Below are positions 17,560-27,000 of a stretch of DNA of 64,000 bases, one piece after another (the first letter of the stretch is position 1; each line of letters opens with the position of its first letter). Source of the stretch: Croceivirga sp. (GTDB lineage Bacteria > Bacteroidota > Bacteroidia > Flavobacteriales > Flavobacteriaceae); the NCBI GenBank assembly GCA_028284665.1, contig JANQRG010000037.1, forward strand, positions 62,001 through 126,000. Direction: 5' to 3'. The notes beneath the pieces are model-generated. The model made no database searches and was not told the origin of the DNA. It worked only from the letters and a program-made list of their open reading frames with translations. A program made the translations under genes and the position numbers.

Positions 17560-17868
17560 ACATGATTAAAAGAAATCTGAGTCGGGACCGTTGGCAACAA
17601 GCAAAGAAATGAAATTGAAAACAGTTCAATCTAACTCCTAAAAAGCTATTACAAGTACTTCGTTTTGAACATGTATCCCGCAAACTAAAAAACCAACCCA
17701 ATAGGAAGCTTTTGGATTCTCTCGAATTTGGGTATTATGATCAATCACATTTTATCAAAGAGTGTCAAAAAAATCACGGGGTATACTCCTAAAGATTTTT
17801 TCTTCAAAATGAAACTTCCTACAAATGATATTGTTTTTGAAAAACTCGCTAATTATAGTGGTAAATAA
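17560..17868 (+). pseudogene. AraC-family regulator remnant
   Basis: The C-terminal two helix-turn-helices of an AraC/XylS regulator survive in pieces: NLSRDRWQQAKK; then, in another frame, KQFNLTPKKLLQVLRFEHVS and EFGYYDQSHFIKECQK; then, after a frameshift at the CAAAAAAATC run (about 17765-17774), TGYTPKDFFFKMKLP to a stop at 17868. GYYDQSHFIKE and TGYTPKDF are diagnostic of the family. At least two frameshifts and the missing N-terminal domain make it non-functional. It may once have regulated the AHSA1-like gene 49 nt downstream. Confidence 0.8.
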
Positions 17869-17916
17869 TTGCTTGACAACTACCCAAAGCTGAAACCGGT
17901 AACAAGGAACTAAGAC

Positions 17917-18459
17917 ATGGAAATAAACACAATACATCTTGAATTTCTGGAAAGCAACAAAGTCCTCTTTAAATGCTGGTATCCTATCTCAAAAGAAAGA
18001 CTTTGGCAGGCCTTATCAGATACTGAAGAGTTAGAACAATGGTTTATGAAAACCGAATGGGACTTTCAGGTAGGGGGCAAATTTAAATTTGAAGGCGGAT
18101 GGGACGGATGGATTGAAGCACTCCGTGAATTTGAGTATCTCCAGTGCAATAGTTCCAACAACGCATTCACAAGATTTGATCTAAAACCGGTGGAAAATGG
18201 CACGGAACTGCATCTAACGGATCAGATTCCAAAAGATCTGGCCTCCCCACAGGAGGATACCATTTACAATCTGCAACCAGGCGGAAAAGGTACCCATTGG
18301 GTAGGACTTTTAGCGGGATGGGAGGACTTTCTTCTGGCATTGGGCGCCCATACCACCAATACAGAGATCGAAGATCATTTTGACCGTCTCTGCACAAAGT
18401 ATAAGGAGCTTCTGAAAGCCAAATACGCAGCGACAGCTAAAGATACCAACAAACAATAA
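17917..18459 (+). CDS. SRPBCC / AHSA1-like protein
   Basis: A 180-residue protein of the START/AHSA1 fold: CWYPISKERLWQALSDTEEL at the N-terminus, WDFQVGGKFKFEGG in the first sheet, FDLKPVENGTELHLTDQIP in the middle, and a long C-terminal helix (HFDRLCTKYKELLKAKY). Hydrophobic-ligand binding or a stress role is the family expectation; the ligand is unknown. The AraC remnant lies just upstream on the same strand, so its original regulator seems lost. Confidence 0.8.
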   Translation: MEINTIHLEFLESNKVLFKCWYPISKERLWQALSDTEELEQWFMKTEWDFQVGGKFKFEGGWDGWIEALREFEYLQCNSSNNAFTRFDLKPVENGTELHLTDQIPKDLASPQEDTIYNLQPGGKGTHWVGLLAGWEDFLLALGAHTTNTEIEDHFDRLCTKYKELLKAKYAATAKDTNKQ

Positions 18460-18667
18460 ATCCAATGGCTGATAGCGCATCGCGACATCAAGACCATCTG
18501 CATTAAGGCACACATATGGATTATGGCTAGTCCGATTTTTTACAAAAAATGCTTAAGAATACGCTAAAGTCCATTAAATATAATTGCTATCACGGTAAAT
18601 ATGTAAACTTTGTTCGTAGCGCCTCACATCGCATTGTTTACAAATGATATGTAAAATACCATTACCA

Positions 18668-19120
18668 ATGAAACAATCTAGTATCCTAACCACAGTTATT
18701 CTTATCCTCCTTGCTTTTTCTGCACATGGTCAAACCCAAAAGGACTCCCTGGAGATTACCCAGGTAGCGCTGGACTATATCGAATCGCAACACAATGTGA
18801 ATCCGGAACAATTTGAACGTGCGGCTCACCCCAGAATGGTAAAAAGAACATTTTGGACAAACAAAAAAACGGGCAAGGAGTATTTGCGGGAAACCTTTAC
18901 CGACGCCATGATCTTACTGGCTGAAACCTATAACCTTGAGGGCGATGGGTTTCCCGAAAATCCCAAAAAAGAAGTGATTATCCTGGGCATTTATGACAGA
19001 ACGGCTTCGGTAAAACTTATAGCGGATGAATGGATCGACTATATGCATATTGTAAAACTGAATGGGAAATGGCAACTTGTGAATGTACTGTGGCAATTCA
19101 ATGATGCCGAAAGTCATTAA
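18668..19120 (+). CDS. exported NTF2-like (putative lumazine-binding) protein
   Basis: 150 residues. The signal peptide is MKQSSILTTVILILLAFSAHGQ. The mature part has the NTF2-like pattern of the Lumazine_bd_2 group: ITQVALDYIESQHN, then RAAHPRMVKRTF, a middle helix, VIILGIYDRTASVKLIADEWIDYMHI and the closing strand NGKWQLVNVLWQF. Periplasmic, no catalytic residues recognised; it may bind a small ligand. The start at 18668 is chosen over an ATG eight codons earlier because it opens the signal peptide. It is 47 nt before an alpha/beta hydrolase gene on the same strand. Confidence 0.82.
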   Translation: MKQSSILTTVILILLAFSAHGQTQKDSLEITQVALDYIESQHNVNPEQFERAAHPRMVKRTFWTNKKTGKEYLRETFTDAMILLAETYNLEGDGFPENPKKEVIILGIYDRTASVKLIADEWIDYMHIVKLNGKWQLVNVLWQFNDAESH

Positions 19121-19167
19121 AAACACAGCACTGCATCGGGAAAAGGGTCAACCGCACGTATCGAAGC

Positions 19168-20001
19168 ATGAGAGAAATCGAAATCGAATCTGCCTCAGGA
19201 AGGCTTTCGGCAACCATATTTGACAGTAGTCAGGCCAGGGCAGTACTGGTGATTGCTTCGGCAACCGGGGTCAAACAGTCATTTTATAAGAAATTTGCCA
19301 CCTATATTTCAGCGCATAACATTACGGTAATCACCTTCGATTATTATGGCATCGGGCATTCGCTTCAACAACCGATAAAAGAAATTACCTGCAATGCGGC
19401 CGATTGGGGGCGAAAGGATTTGGAAAGTGTACTTCGCTATGCGATCCATAATTTTCCTGACTCCAAAAGGTATGTACTGGGCCATAGCATAGGAGGGCAA
19501 CTCATAGGACTTTCAAAATCGGCACTCAAAATGGACAAACTGGTTTTAGTTGCTGCGCAATCCGGTTATTGGAAGTTTTGGCAAGGTATAGGAAGGACAA
19601 GGATGTGGTGTAACTGGCACCTCCTTTTTCCAATACTACTGAACCTTTTTGGCTATTTGCCTTCCAAGCGAATTAGTGGTATGGAAAACCTTCCTAAAAA
19701 TGTGGCGAAGCAATGGAGCAATTGGGGAAAGCGCAGCGCCTATGTTTTTAGCGAAATACCTATTGCACAAACCGTCTACCATGAATTTGAATCCGAAATA
19801 ACCACTATTAGCATTGAAGATGATCGCTTTGCCCCGAAAAAAGCGGTGGACTGGATGACGGAAAAGTATACCAAGGCCCAAAAAAAGCCTATTCACGTAG
19901 TCCCTTCGAATTTTAACACCCGTGAAATTGGGCATTTTGGAATTTTTAAAGAAAGGTTTAAGGATAATCTGTGGCCATTACTTTTACAGGAGTTACAATA
20001 G
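19168..20001 (+). CDS. alpha/beta hydrolase
   Basis: A 277-residue serine hydrolase without signal peptide. The order of elements is VLVIASATGVKQSFYKKFA (oxyanion-hole region), VITFDYYGIGHS, and nucleophile elbow LGHSIGGQLIG with Ser at about 112. A helical lid (about 130-200) contains MWCNWHLLFPILLNLFGYLP. The acid is in ISIEDDRFAPKKAV (about 211-220), and His is in REIGHFGIF (about 254). Substrate unknown; similar proteins are annotated as serine aminopeptidase S33/monoacylglycerol lipase-like. Part of the small-gene group 17.9-21.4 kb. Confidence 0.85.
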   Translation: MREIEIESASGRLSATIFDSSQARAVLVIASATGVKQSFYKKFATYISAHNITVITFDYYGIGHSLQQPIKEITCNAADWGRKDLESVLRYAIHNFPDSKRYVLGHSIGGQLIGLSKSALKMDKLVLVAAQSGYWKFWQGIGRTRMWCNWHLLFPILLNLFGYLPSKRISGMENLPKNVAKQWSNWGKRSAYVFSEIPIAQTVYHEFESEITTISIEDDRFAPKKAVDWMTEKYTKAQKKPIHVVPSNFNTREIGHFGIFKERFKDNLWPLLLQELQ

Positions 20002-20014
20002 TGCAATACAACAA

Positions 20015-20234
20015 GCGCTAAATTCATTGTCTGATACCCCCAACCACAGCTACCCGTGGTTCCATTTTCCTTAGGGGTAAGACTTTAATAGAGTACCATT
20101 TCAACCCTTTTCCTCGGGCTTCTTCAGCTGTTTTTCATTTTTCTAACAGGCATCTATCAGCAGATAGGAAACCTAAGGAGAATCCCTAACTTAGGCGTAC
20201 AATGGAAATAAGATCATATATCATTGCTATAGCA
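20015..20234 (+). repeat. dispersed repeat, near full-length (copy 2)
   Basis: It begins 13 nt after the hydrolase stop with GCGCTAAATTCATTG and ends 7 nt before the Crp-like start codon. Shared landmarks with copies at 29930 and 31215 are ATTCATTG, a CCCC...CCAC...GC tract, a TAATAGAGTAC element and the 3' block CCTAACTTAGGCGTA with AATGGAAATAAGATCATATA. It fills the whole gap between two genes on the same strand and probably carries the regulator's promoter. Confidence 0.5.
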
Positions 20235-20241
20235 CATTAAA

Positions 20242-20823
20242 ATGGAAACACAACCGCTCATAGACTACTTCAACAACATACTTCTCTTAAATGAAGAAGA
20301 GCAGTTGGCATTGGAGCAGGTTTTCAATAAACGAAGGGTGAAACGCCGGCAATTTATCCTTCAGGAAGGGGACGTATGTACGCTTAACACCTTCGTGGTT
20401 GAAGGTTGTTTCCGAATGTATATGGTTGACGAAAAAGGCAAAGAACACAACCTGCAATTTGCAATTGAAAATTGGTGGATAGGAGATATAGGGAGCTTCC
20501 ACGCCGAAGCACCCAGCAAGCTTTACATAGAAGCGATGGAGCATTCCGTTATCCTACAAATAAAAAAGAAAGATCAGCTGAAACTTTTTGTGCATTATCC
20601 GAAGTTCAATAGACTTTTTAGAGTGTTCACAGAAAACGCATTAGTAAGTGCTCAGCAAAGAATACTTCAAAATATCAGCTCTACGGCAGAGGAACGCTAT
20701 CTCGATTTTTTAAAACGTTACCCAGGTTTCTTTAATCGAATTTCTAACGTGCAGATTGCTTCTTACCTGGGTGTCACGCCGGAGTTCCTCAGTACCATTC
20801 GAAAGAAGCTCGCAAAATCTTAA
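20242..20823 (+). CDS. Crp/Fnr-family transcriptional regulator
   Basis: 193 residues. A cyclic-nucleotide-binding-like beta roll spans about 20-125 (RRQFILQEGDVCTLNTFVVEG, LQFAIENWWIGDIGSF, VILQIKK), followed by the dimer helix and a winged HTH (ERYLDFLKRYPGF, NVQIASYLGVTPEFLSTIRK). The phosphate-binding RxxSA signature is absent, as in most Bacteroidota paralogues, so cAMP is unlikely to be the ligand. Its targets are unknown. A lipoprotein gene lies 85 nt downstream; between them CTTAAG occurs twice (20829-20834 and 20842-20847), a possible binding site. Confidence 0.9.
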   Translation: METQPLIDYFNNILLLNEEEQLALEQVFNKRRVKRRQFILQEGDVCTLNTFVVEGCFRMYMVDEKGKEHNLQFAIENWWIGDIGSFHAEAPSKLYIEAMEHSVILQIKKKDQLKLFVHYPKFNRLFRVFTENALVSAQQRILQNISSTAEERYLDFLKRYPGFFNRISNVQIASYLGVTPEFLSTIRKKLAKS

Positions 20824-20908
20824 ACTACCTTAAGACGATTTCTTAAGCTGCCTTATAGGTGGGCCTCATGCTACTTTCTGAGCTTTGTAGTAAACAAAAA
20901 GGAACGTA

Positions 20909-21409
20909 ATGAAACAAGCAGTCATATCCGCGTTTTTCCTACTCCTGATCGCTTCATGCGGTGAAAAACAACATCAGGAATCAAAGCTAGTAGTAACACA
21001 AAAAACAGAAATCATGCAAAAAGAAGACAAACAAAAAATTGAAGATCTTTTGAACGAGTACCAGAAGTCATTGAATACTTCTGATGCCAAATTGGCGCAA
21101 TCACTTTACACGAAAGATGGGGTATTCATGCCCACCGAGGCACCTTCAGGAGTTGGCGCTGAAGGCATTTTGAAGTCATATGAATTTGTGTTTTCACAAA
21201 TTCAATTGAATATTACATTTTCCATTGAGGAGATCGAAGTTGAAGGCGATATGGCTTTTGCCGTGACCAGCTCAAAAGGAACGGTGAAAATTCATGCTAA
21301 TGGGGTAGAAGCGCCAGAAGCAAATAGAGAACTTTTCGTCTTTGAAAAAGTGGAAGGGGCATGGAAAATTGCCCGATATATGTTTAACAAAACAGCGCCA
21401 AAAGGATAA
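20909..21409 (+). CDS. SnoaL/DUF4440-like lipoprotein
   Basis: 166 residues: signal with lipobox IASC (Cys17), then an NTF2-like domain (KIEDLLNEYQKSLNTSDAKL, LYTKDGVFMPTEAPS, and the last strand EGAWKIARYMFNKT). It belongs to the SgcJ/EcaC-type group, with no proven enzymatic role. A downstream intrinsic terminator closes the unit, which is likely regulator plus lipoprotein. Confidence 0.82.
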   Translation: MKQAVISAFFLLLIASCGEKQHQESKLVVTQKTEIMQKEDKQKIEDLLNEYQKSLNTSDAKLAQSLYTKDGVFMPTEAPSGVGAEGILKSYEFVFSQIQLNITFSIEEIEVEGDMAFAVTSSKGTVKIHANGVEAPEANRELFVFEKVEGAWKIARYMFNKTAPKG

Positions 21410-21442
21410 TAATTGTGCTGCGGCAAAGGCTAAAAACAATAG

Positions 21443-21473
21443 CGGTTTGGGTATGAACTCAAACCGTTTTTTT
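21443..21473 (+). terminator. intrinsic terminator after the SnoaL-like gene
   Basis: A ten-pair stem (CGGTTTGGGT with ACTCAAACCG, one G-T pair) with loop ATGA is followed by seven T. It lies 34 nt after the lipoprotein stop on the plus strand. Confidence 0.85.
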
Positions 21474-21531
21474 ATGTTAACTGAGTACATCGCCGTCCTA
21501 AAAAGTCAGTTCGTTAATCCGATACGGGTGC

Positions 21532-21807
21532 TTGTATAAATCGTTAAGATGCTTTGTAAGCAAACCAAAAATAAATAATGCTTCTACTGTATTTCACACG
21601 TATACACTTGAGTGGACGGAGGATAAAATGGTATTCAAGGTGGATGGTACTAACCACTTCCAGTACAACCCACCTATTAGGAACGCTGATACCTGGCCTC
21701 ATGATGCTGATTATTATATGATTCTAAATATTGCGATTTAGCCTGAAATAGATCCGGCTTTTATAGAAAGTCCTATGATAATCGATTACATCAGAATTTA
21801 TCAATAG
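21532..21807 (+). pseudogene. GH16 glycoside hydrolase, C-terminal remnant
   Basis: The last ~75 codons of a laminarinase/kappa-carrageenase-type GH16: VFHTYTLEWTEDKMVFKVDG, then the NADTWPHDADYYMILNIAI strand, an in-frame TAG at 21739, then FIESPMIIDYIRIYQ and a stop at 21807. The final IDYIRIYQ and the FHTYTLEWT strand are hallmarks of the family. The catalytic ExDxxE segment and everything upstream are missing. It points to lost beta-glucan use at this site. Confidence 0.8.
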
Positions 21808-21859
21808 TAATCGTTTAAGTACGGAAACAACAACCTAAAAATGACGTAATTCCAATTAC

Positions 21860-23500
21860 TCAATACAATTCTTCGTAGTACTGTTTGGCCATACGGTCCG
21901 AGCTGAATTCCGGCGCAACATCATCCAGGGCTTTAAAAAGCATTTGCTGCCATTTCTCGGGTTTATCATAATAGGTCTTTATCACCTTTTTCTCCAGAAT
22001 ATCGTACAAATTGGCGCAATCCTCACGGTCTTGTATTTCCACCGGTAACAGATGATTCAGGGCAGGTAAAACAAAACTGTTTTTGCCATTCTTTTTGAAT
22101 TCCGGGATCCAACCGTCATCGGTGGATACATTTAAGGAACCATTAAAGGCCGCTGTCATACCACTTGTACCGGAAGCCTCCCGCGTTATTCTTGGGGTAT
22201 TCAACCAAACGTCGGAACCTTGTTTCAACAGTTTGGATAGTTCCATTTCATAGCCTGTAAGTACGGCTAAGTTTTTGGCATATTTGCTGGTATACACCAG
22301 GGTGTTGAAGATGTTTATGGCAGGATAATCCATGGGATACGGCTTTCCTGCCCAAATAATCTGAACAGGATACTTAGGATTGTTGATCAATTTTTCAAAT
22401 CGCTCCCAGTCATACAATAACATATCCGCCCGTTTATAACCGGCAAACCGCCTGGCCCAAACAATGGTCAATACATTAGGGTCGAAGATCTTCCCTGTTT
22501 GATCCAAAACCGTTTCGAACAATTCGGCTTTAAGTTCCAGTTTTCGTTTTGCGAAGGCGCTACCATTTGTATTCTTCCACGCCTTTTTTAGTTGAGGGTC
22601 CTGCCAAAAGTCGAGGTTTTGCGCATTGGTGATAGGGATGATCTCACAGGAATCTTTAACAGATTTCCACATTTCCCTGGCCACTTTTCCGTGAAGTTTG
22701 GAAACGGCATTGGCCTTTTTAGCCATTCTCAGGGCACTCACTGTATAGTTCAGGAGATAACCCTCTACCTGTTCCTTTTTGAGTTCATCGTCCGATAAGG
22801 TCCTCCCGAAAAAGCCAAAATCGTTAAGTAAATGAATGTTCTGTTCCGTATTGCCTGCCTTTTCAGGGGTATGGGTGGTAAAGGCAAGTTGTTCTTTAGG
22901 TACACCCTGATCACGCAAATAATAAAAGGCCGGTAGCCCATGCCCCTCGTTAAGGTGGTAGATATCAGCGCCCCCAAGGGCTTCGACTACTTTTGCTCCG
23001 CCAATACCCAGGATAATACTCTGGGCAATACGGGTAACCTCATTAGCGTCATACAGATAATTTGTGATGGTCCGTGAGAGAAAATCATTGCCTTCTACGT
23101 CGGTGGACAATAAATACAAGGGTGCCGCCCCAAAAGTTTCAGGGGGTAACACATACGCTCTCACTTTAACGTTGCTATTACCGTTAATCGTAACACTTAC
23201 TTCGATTCCGGTATCCTCTAAAAAATTATAGGTCTTCTCCGTAAATTGGGGTTGCAGCGTTTGATCCTCCTTACGGGACTGATCATAATAGCCGTATTTC
23301 CAAAGCATTCCAATGCCGATCATGTTCTGTTTCAATCCAAAAGCGGAACGCATATGGGATCCAGCCAAAAAACCCAGCCCACCGGAATAGATCTTAAGGG
23401 CTTGATGGATGGCAAATTCCATACTGAAATACGCAACGCGTTTTCCGTATTTTTTGGCAGGGGCATAAGGATGCTTCCAGGTAGTATAGTTAGTTGACAT
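21860..23500 (-). CDS. glgP: alpha-glucan phosphorylase family (GT35) protein
   Basis: 546 residues, the short bacterial/archaeal-type phosphorylase. The N-terminus is YGKRVAYFSMEFAIHQALKIYSGGLGFLAGSH; later HLNEGHGLPAFYYLRD, ITNAQNLDFW (usual GVHM/ITNGVH region), WARRFAGYKRADMLL, IWAGKPYP and REASGTSGMTAAFNG. It should split alpha-1,4-glucan with phosphate to glucose-1-P. The position that normally holds the PLP Schiff-base lysine (GTSGMK / GTGNMK) is Thr449 (ACA codon, 22156-22154), so either this clade works differently or is not a phosphorylase. Stand-alone gene; trehalose and GH15 genes lie 37 kb away. Confidence 0.85.
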   Translation of the reverse strand: MSTNYTTWKHPYAPAKKYGKRVAYFSMEFAIHQALKIYSGGLGFLAGSHMRSAFGLKQNMIGIGMLWKYGYYDQSRKEDQTLQPQFTEKTYNFLEDTGIEVSVTINGNSNVKVRAYVLPPETFGAAPLYLLSTDVEGNDFLSRTITNYLYDANEVTRIAQSIILGIGGAKVVEALGGADIYHLNEGHGLPAFYYLRDQGVPKEQLAFTTHTPEKAGNTEQNIHLLNDFGFFGRTLSDDELKKEQVEGYLLNYTVSALRMAKKANAVSKLHGKVAREMWKSVKDSCEIIPITNAQNLDFWQDPQLKKAWKNTNGSAFAKRKLELKAELFETVLDQTGKIFDPNVLTIVWARRFAGYKRADMLLYDWERFEKLINNPKYPVQIIWAGKPYPMDYPAINIFNTLVYTSKYAKNLAVLTGYEMELSKLLKQGSDVWLNTPRITREASGTSGMTAAFNGSLNVSTDDGWIPEFKKNGKNSFVLPALNHLLPVEIQDREDCANLYDILEKKVIKTYYDKPEKWQQMLFKALDDVAPEFSSDRMAKQYYEELY

Positions 23501-24099
23501 TGGTCTGTTTTATAGCGGCCAAAAATAATGCAACTGATAGAAATGGCAACCGGCAAGTGTGGTTTCTTTGCCATGTGTTATCACTTTTTTAAAATCTTTA
23601 ATAAAAAGCCCCCTTTTTTTGTCAAATCGGTAGTAGCGGCTTTTTGCTTTTCGATAGATGATGTGTTGCCTAGAAGGTAGATACACTCCAATACATTCAC
23701 GGCTCAATACTCCCGGATCTCACTTGGTTTGGTACAATTTTTGGCTTGTTGTTACTAAAGCATGGGAGAGGCGTCATATTCCTGCAACATTTAGATTCTA
23801 ACTAATGGCTGAAGATCAGCTTATATTTTCCAATCAGTTCGAAGGAAGCTTCAATAAGGAACAGCTTAAAAATGAGTAGGGTCATACACCCTTAAACATA
23901 ATGGATCCTTACAAAAACTAATGCTGTTTATAGTGCGGAATAATTATGGTAAACCAAAATTGTTCAAAATATCCAAACGGTGTTACTCTTCCTCGGAACC
24001 GTTGATGCAATAATCTAAATCCCACACCATCCCCTTCTTTATTTCCCGCTTTTTAGCTATTTTGTTAGGGATTAGCTATTCACACCAATCAATACACTT
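23501..24099. other. 599-bp gap between divergent genes
   Basis: This holds the promoters of the divergent phosphorylase and BNR-protein genes and nothing else I can name. A 24-codon ATG frame at 23804-23878 (MAEDQLIFSNQFEG) has no support beyond being open. No inverted repeat or RNA-like structure stood out. Confidence 0.4.
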
Positions 24100-27000
24100 A
24101 TGAAATTGTTTCGTACACTCTTCGTATCGGGGTTGCTCCTATGTATCAACCCTATCTTCTCGCAAAAAGACAACTACGCCGATGCCTTAAAATCTTACGA
24201 ATGGCGGGCCATTGGCCCGGCCAATATGGGAGGCAGGGTTACTGATATTGATGGGATCCCTGGCGATGCCAGCACGTTTTATGTCTCCGGCGCCGACGGG
24301 GGTATCTTCAAGACCACCAACGGCGGGGTCCATTTTGAACCTATTTTTGAAGGACAACGGGCGTACTCCATCGGAGCCCTGACCATTGCCCCTTCCGATC
24401 CCAATGTATTATGGGTAGGTACAGGTGAAGGCGATCCCCGTAATAGTGTCGGCTATGGCTGGGGGGTATATCGCTCCGTAGATGCCGGGAAAAGCTGGGT
24501 CCATTTGGGCTTAAAGGAAACGGAACGCATCAAGCGGATCGTGGTGGATCCCAACAATCCGGATGTCGCCTGCGTTTGTGCCCTGGGCAAAGAATGGGGT
24601 CCCAACCCCGAACGCGGTGTTTTCAAAACGACGGATGGGGGTAAGAGCTGGAAGAAAATCCTATATATCGATGAAGACACGGGTTGTGCGGATATTGCGA
24701 TGGAATTGAGTAATCCCCGTATTATGTACGCCGGCATGTGGACCTTCCGACGCAAACCCTGGCGTTTTGACGATGGGGGTAAGAACACGGCCATCTACCG
24801 TACCATGGATGGGGGAGAGACCTGGGAAAAGATCATGAAGGGGCTGCCTGAGACCCCAATGGCCCGGCCGGGCATCCATATTGCCAAAAGTCAACCGAAT
24901 ATCATCTACCTGATGACCGAATTTCAGGGTGGGGGAACCGCCTTTCGGTCCGAAGATCGCGGAGAGAATTGGGTCATGGTCAATGACGATCCCAACATTA
25001 ACTTTAGGCCTTTTTATTATAGCGATGTACGTGTAGATCCCAATAATCCGGACATTTTGTTTTCCATCTCTGGTCGGTTGAGCCGCTCCAAAGATGGCGG
25101 AAAAACCTGGGAACGGATTGCCACTACAGTACACGGGGATCACCAGGCACTGTGGATAGACCCCACCAATTCCAATCGTATCCTTAACGGTAGCGATGGT
25201 GGCTACCAGGTCTCCTACGATGGCGGGGACAGTTGGGAGATCATCAATAATGTAGAACTGTCGCAGTTCTATCAGATCTTTATCGACAATAAAGACCCCT
25301 ACAATGTGTATGGGGGACTACAGGATAACGGTACCTGGGTGGGTCCGAGCAATTCCCTCTATTCAGCAGGGATTTTAAAGCGGCATTGGAAGGGCTTGGC
25401 CTATGGCGATGGGTATTTTGCCGTGCCGATCCCTGGTAGCGAGCATGAAGTCTATGCTAACCTGCAAGGCGGAGTGATCTTTCATGTGGATTCCCGTTAC
25501 GGGAATGTGCGGAACATCCATCCCTATCCGAAGATCATTGGCTCCGCGGGCGACGCGATTGAAAACCATAAATACCGCTTTAATTGGGATTCACCGATCA
25601 CTATTTCGCCCCATGACCCCAATACGGTCTATTTTGGAGGGAATGTGGTGTTTAAATCGACAGACCGGGGCCATACCTGGGAGGAGATCAGTGGCGATCT
25701 GACCACCAATGATAAATCCAAGCAAAAAACCTCGGGAGGAGAGATCTACCAGGATAATACTGCTGCGGAATTCCACTGTTCCATTCTGTATATCGATGAG
25801 TCCCCGGTGGAGAAAGGGGTGATATGGGTCGGTACTGATGATGGGAATGTACAATTAACACGGGATGGCGGTGCCAGCTGGACAAAATTGAATGATAGGA
25901 TCAAAGGCTTGCCCCCTTTTGCCTGGGTGGCCAAGATCCATGCTTCGGAGCACGATGCCGGGACCGCCTTTGTAACCGTGGACCAGCATCGCTCGGATGA
26001 TTTCCGCCCGCATGCCTTTATGACCACCGATTACGGGCAAAGCTGGACCAAGATCAGCAATGGACTGCCCCAGGACGATTATGTAAAAGTAGTCCGCCAG
26101 GATCCGATCAATCCAAACTTGCTTTATGCAGGTATGGAACACGGTATTTTTGCGAGTTGGGACAAAGGGAGATCCTGGACCAAGATCAATAATAACCTGC
26201 CCAATGTCTCGGTACGGGACTTGCGTATCCAGCCTCGGGACCGCGATCTGATCGTAGGGACGCATGGGCGAGGTGCCTGGATCCTGGACGATATCCGTCC
26301 GCTGCAGGAGATGGGGGATACCGAAGGGAAGGCTACTCATTTGTTTCCGGTACGGAGAGCGACGCTGTGGCATATGTTCTGGCGCCTGGAAAACCTGGGA
26401 GACCGGCATTATAAGGCTAAAAATCCGGACTATGGTGCGAATATCAACTTCTATTTGGCCGAGGGCGAAAAGGAAACCGCTACGGTGGAGATCCTGGACG
26501 GTTCCGGCACGGTGATACGAACACTCAAGGACACCACGGTGACCCAAGGTGTAAACCGTATCGTTTGGGATCTGGGGCACGAAGCGGCCACAAAACTGGA
26601 AGGCGCAGATGGAGGCGGAGGCTTTTTCTCGGGCCCGATGCATCCTTTCGTAGCCCCCGGAAGCTACACGGCAAGACTTAAAGTGCAAGATGCCGTATCG
26701 GAAACTCCCATTGAAGTGCGGGCTGATCCCCGAATGGAGTTATCTCCGGAGGACTACACGGCCAAAACGAAAATGCTGTTGGCCCTTCGGGATTTGTTGT
26801 CGCAAACCAACGTGTTGATCAATAACACAAATACCTACAAGGATCAATTAGCCGCCTTACATAAAAAATTGAAGCACAACAAAGGGCAGGATGCTGATGG
26901 CAGTTTGTCCGCAGATATTGAAAAGGCAATGACAAGCATTGCGGAATTCCGGGACGACATTTTAAAGCGGCCTCCACCCGACATGACCTATCGCCAGCGA

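Noticed and set aside
18584..18612. TTG...TAAACTTTG as a Bacteroidota promoter before the lumazine-binding-like gene
   Set aside because: Spacing of 17 and an extra base inside the -7 element do not fit TTTG-N19-TAnnTTTG well enough.
20829..20847. Doubled CTTAAG as a Crp-like binding site
   Set aside because: CTTAAG is itself a six-base palindrome and can recur by chance; no second promoter with the motif was found here.
23510..23707. 65-codon minus-strand frame just upstream of the phosphorylase
   Set aside because: No family, no coding signal and it fills the phosphorylase leader; kept only as an empty gap.
25855..26688. 277-codon open frame on the minus strand inside the BNR protein gene
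   Set aside because: It lies wholly antisense to a strongly supported coding frame with BNR motifs; its translation has no domain or signal.
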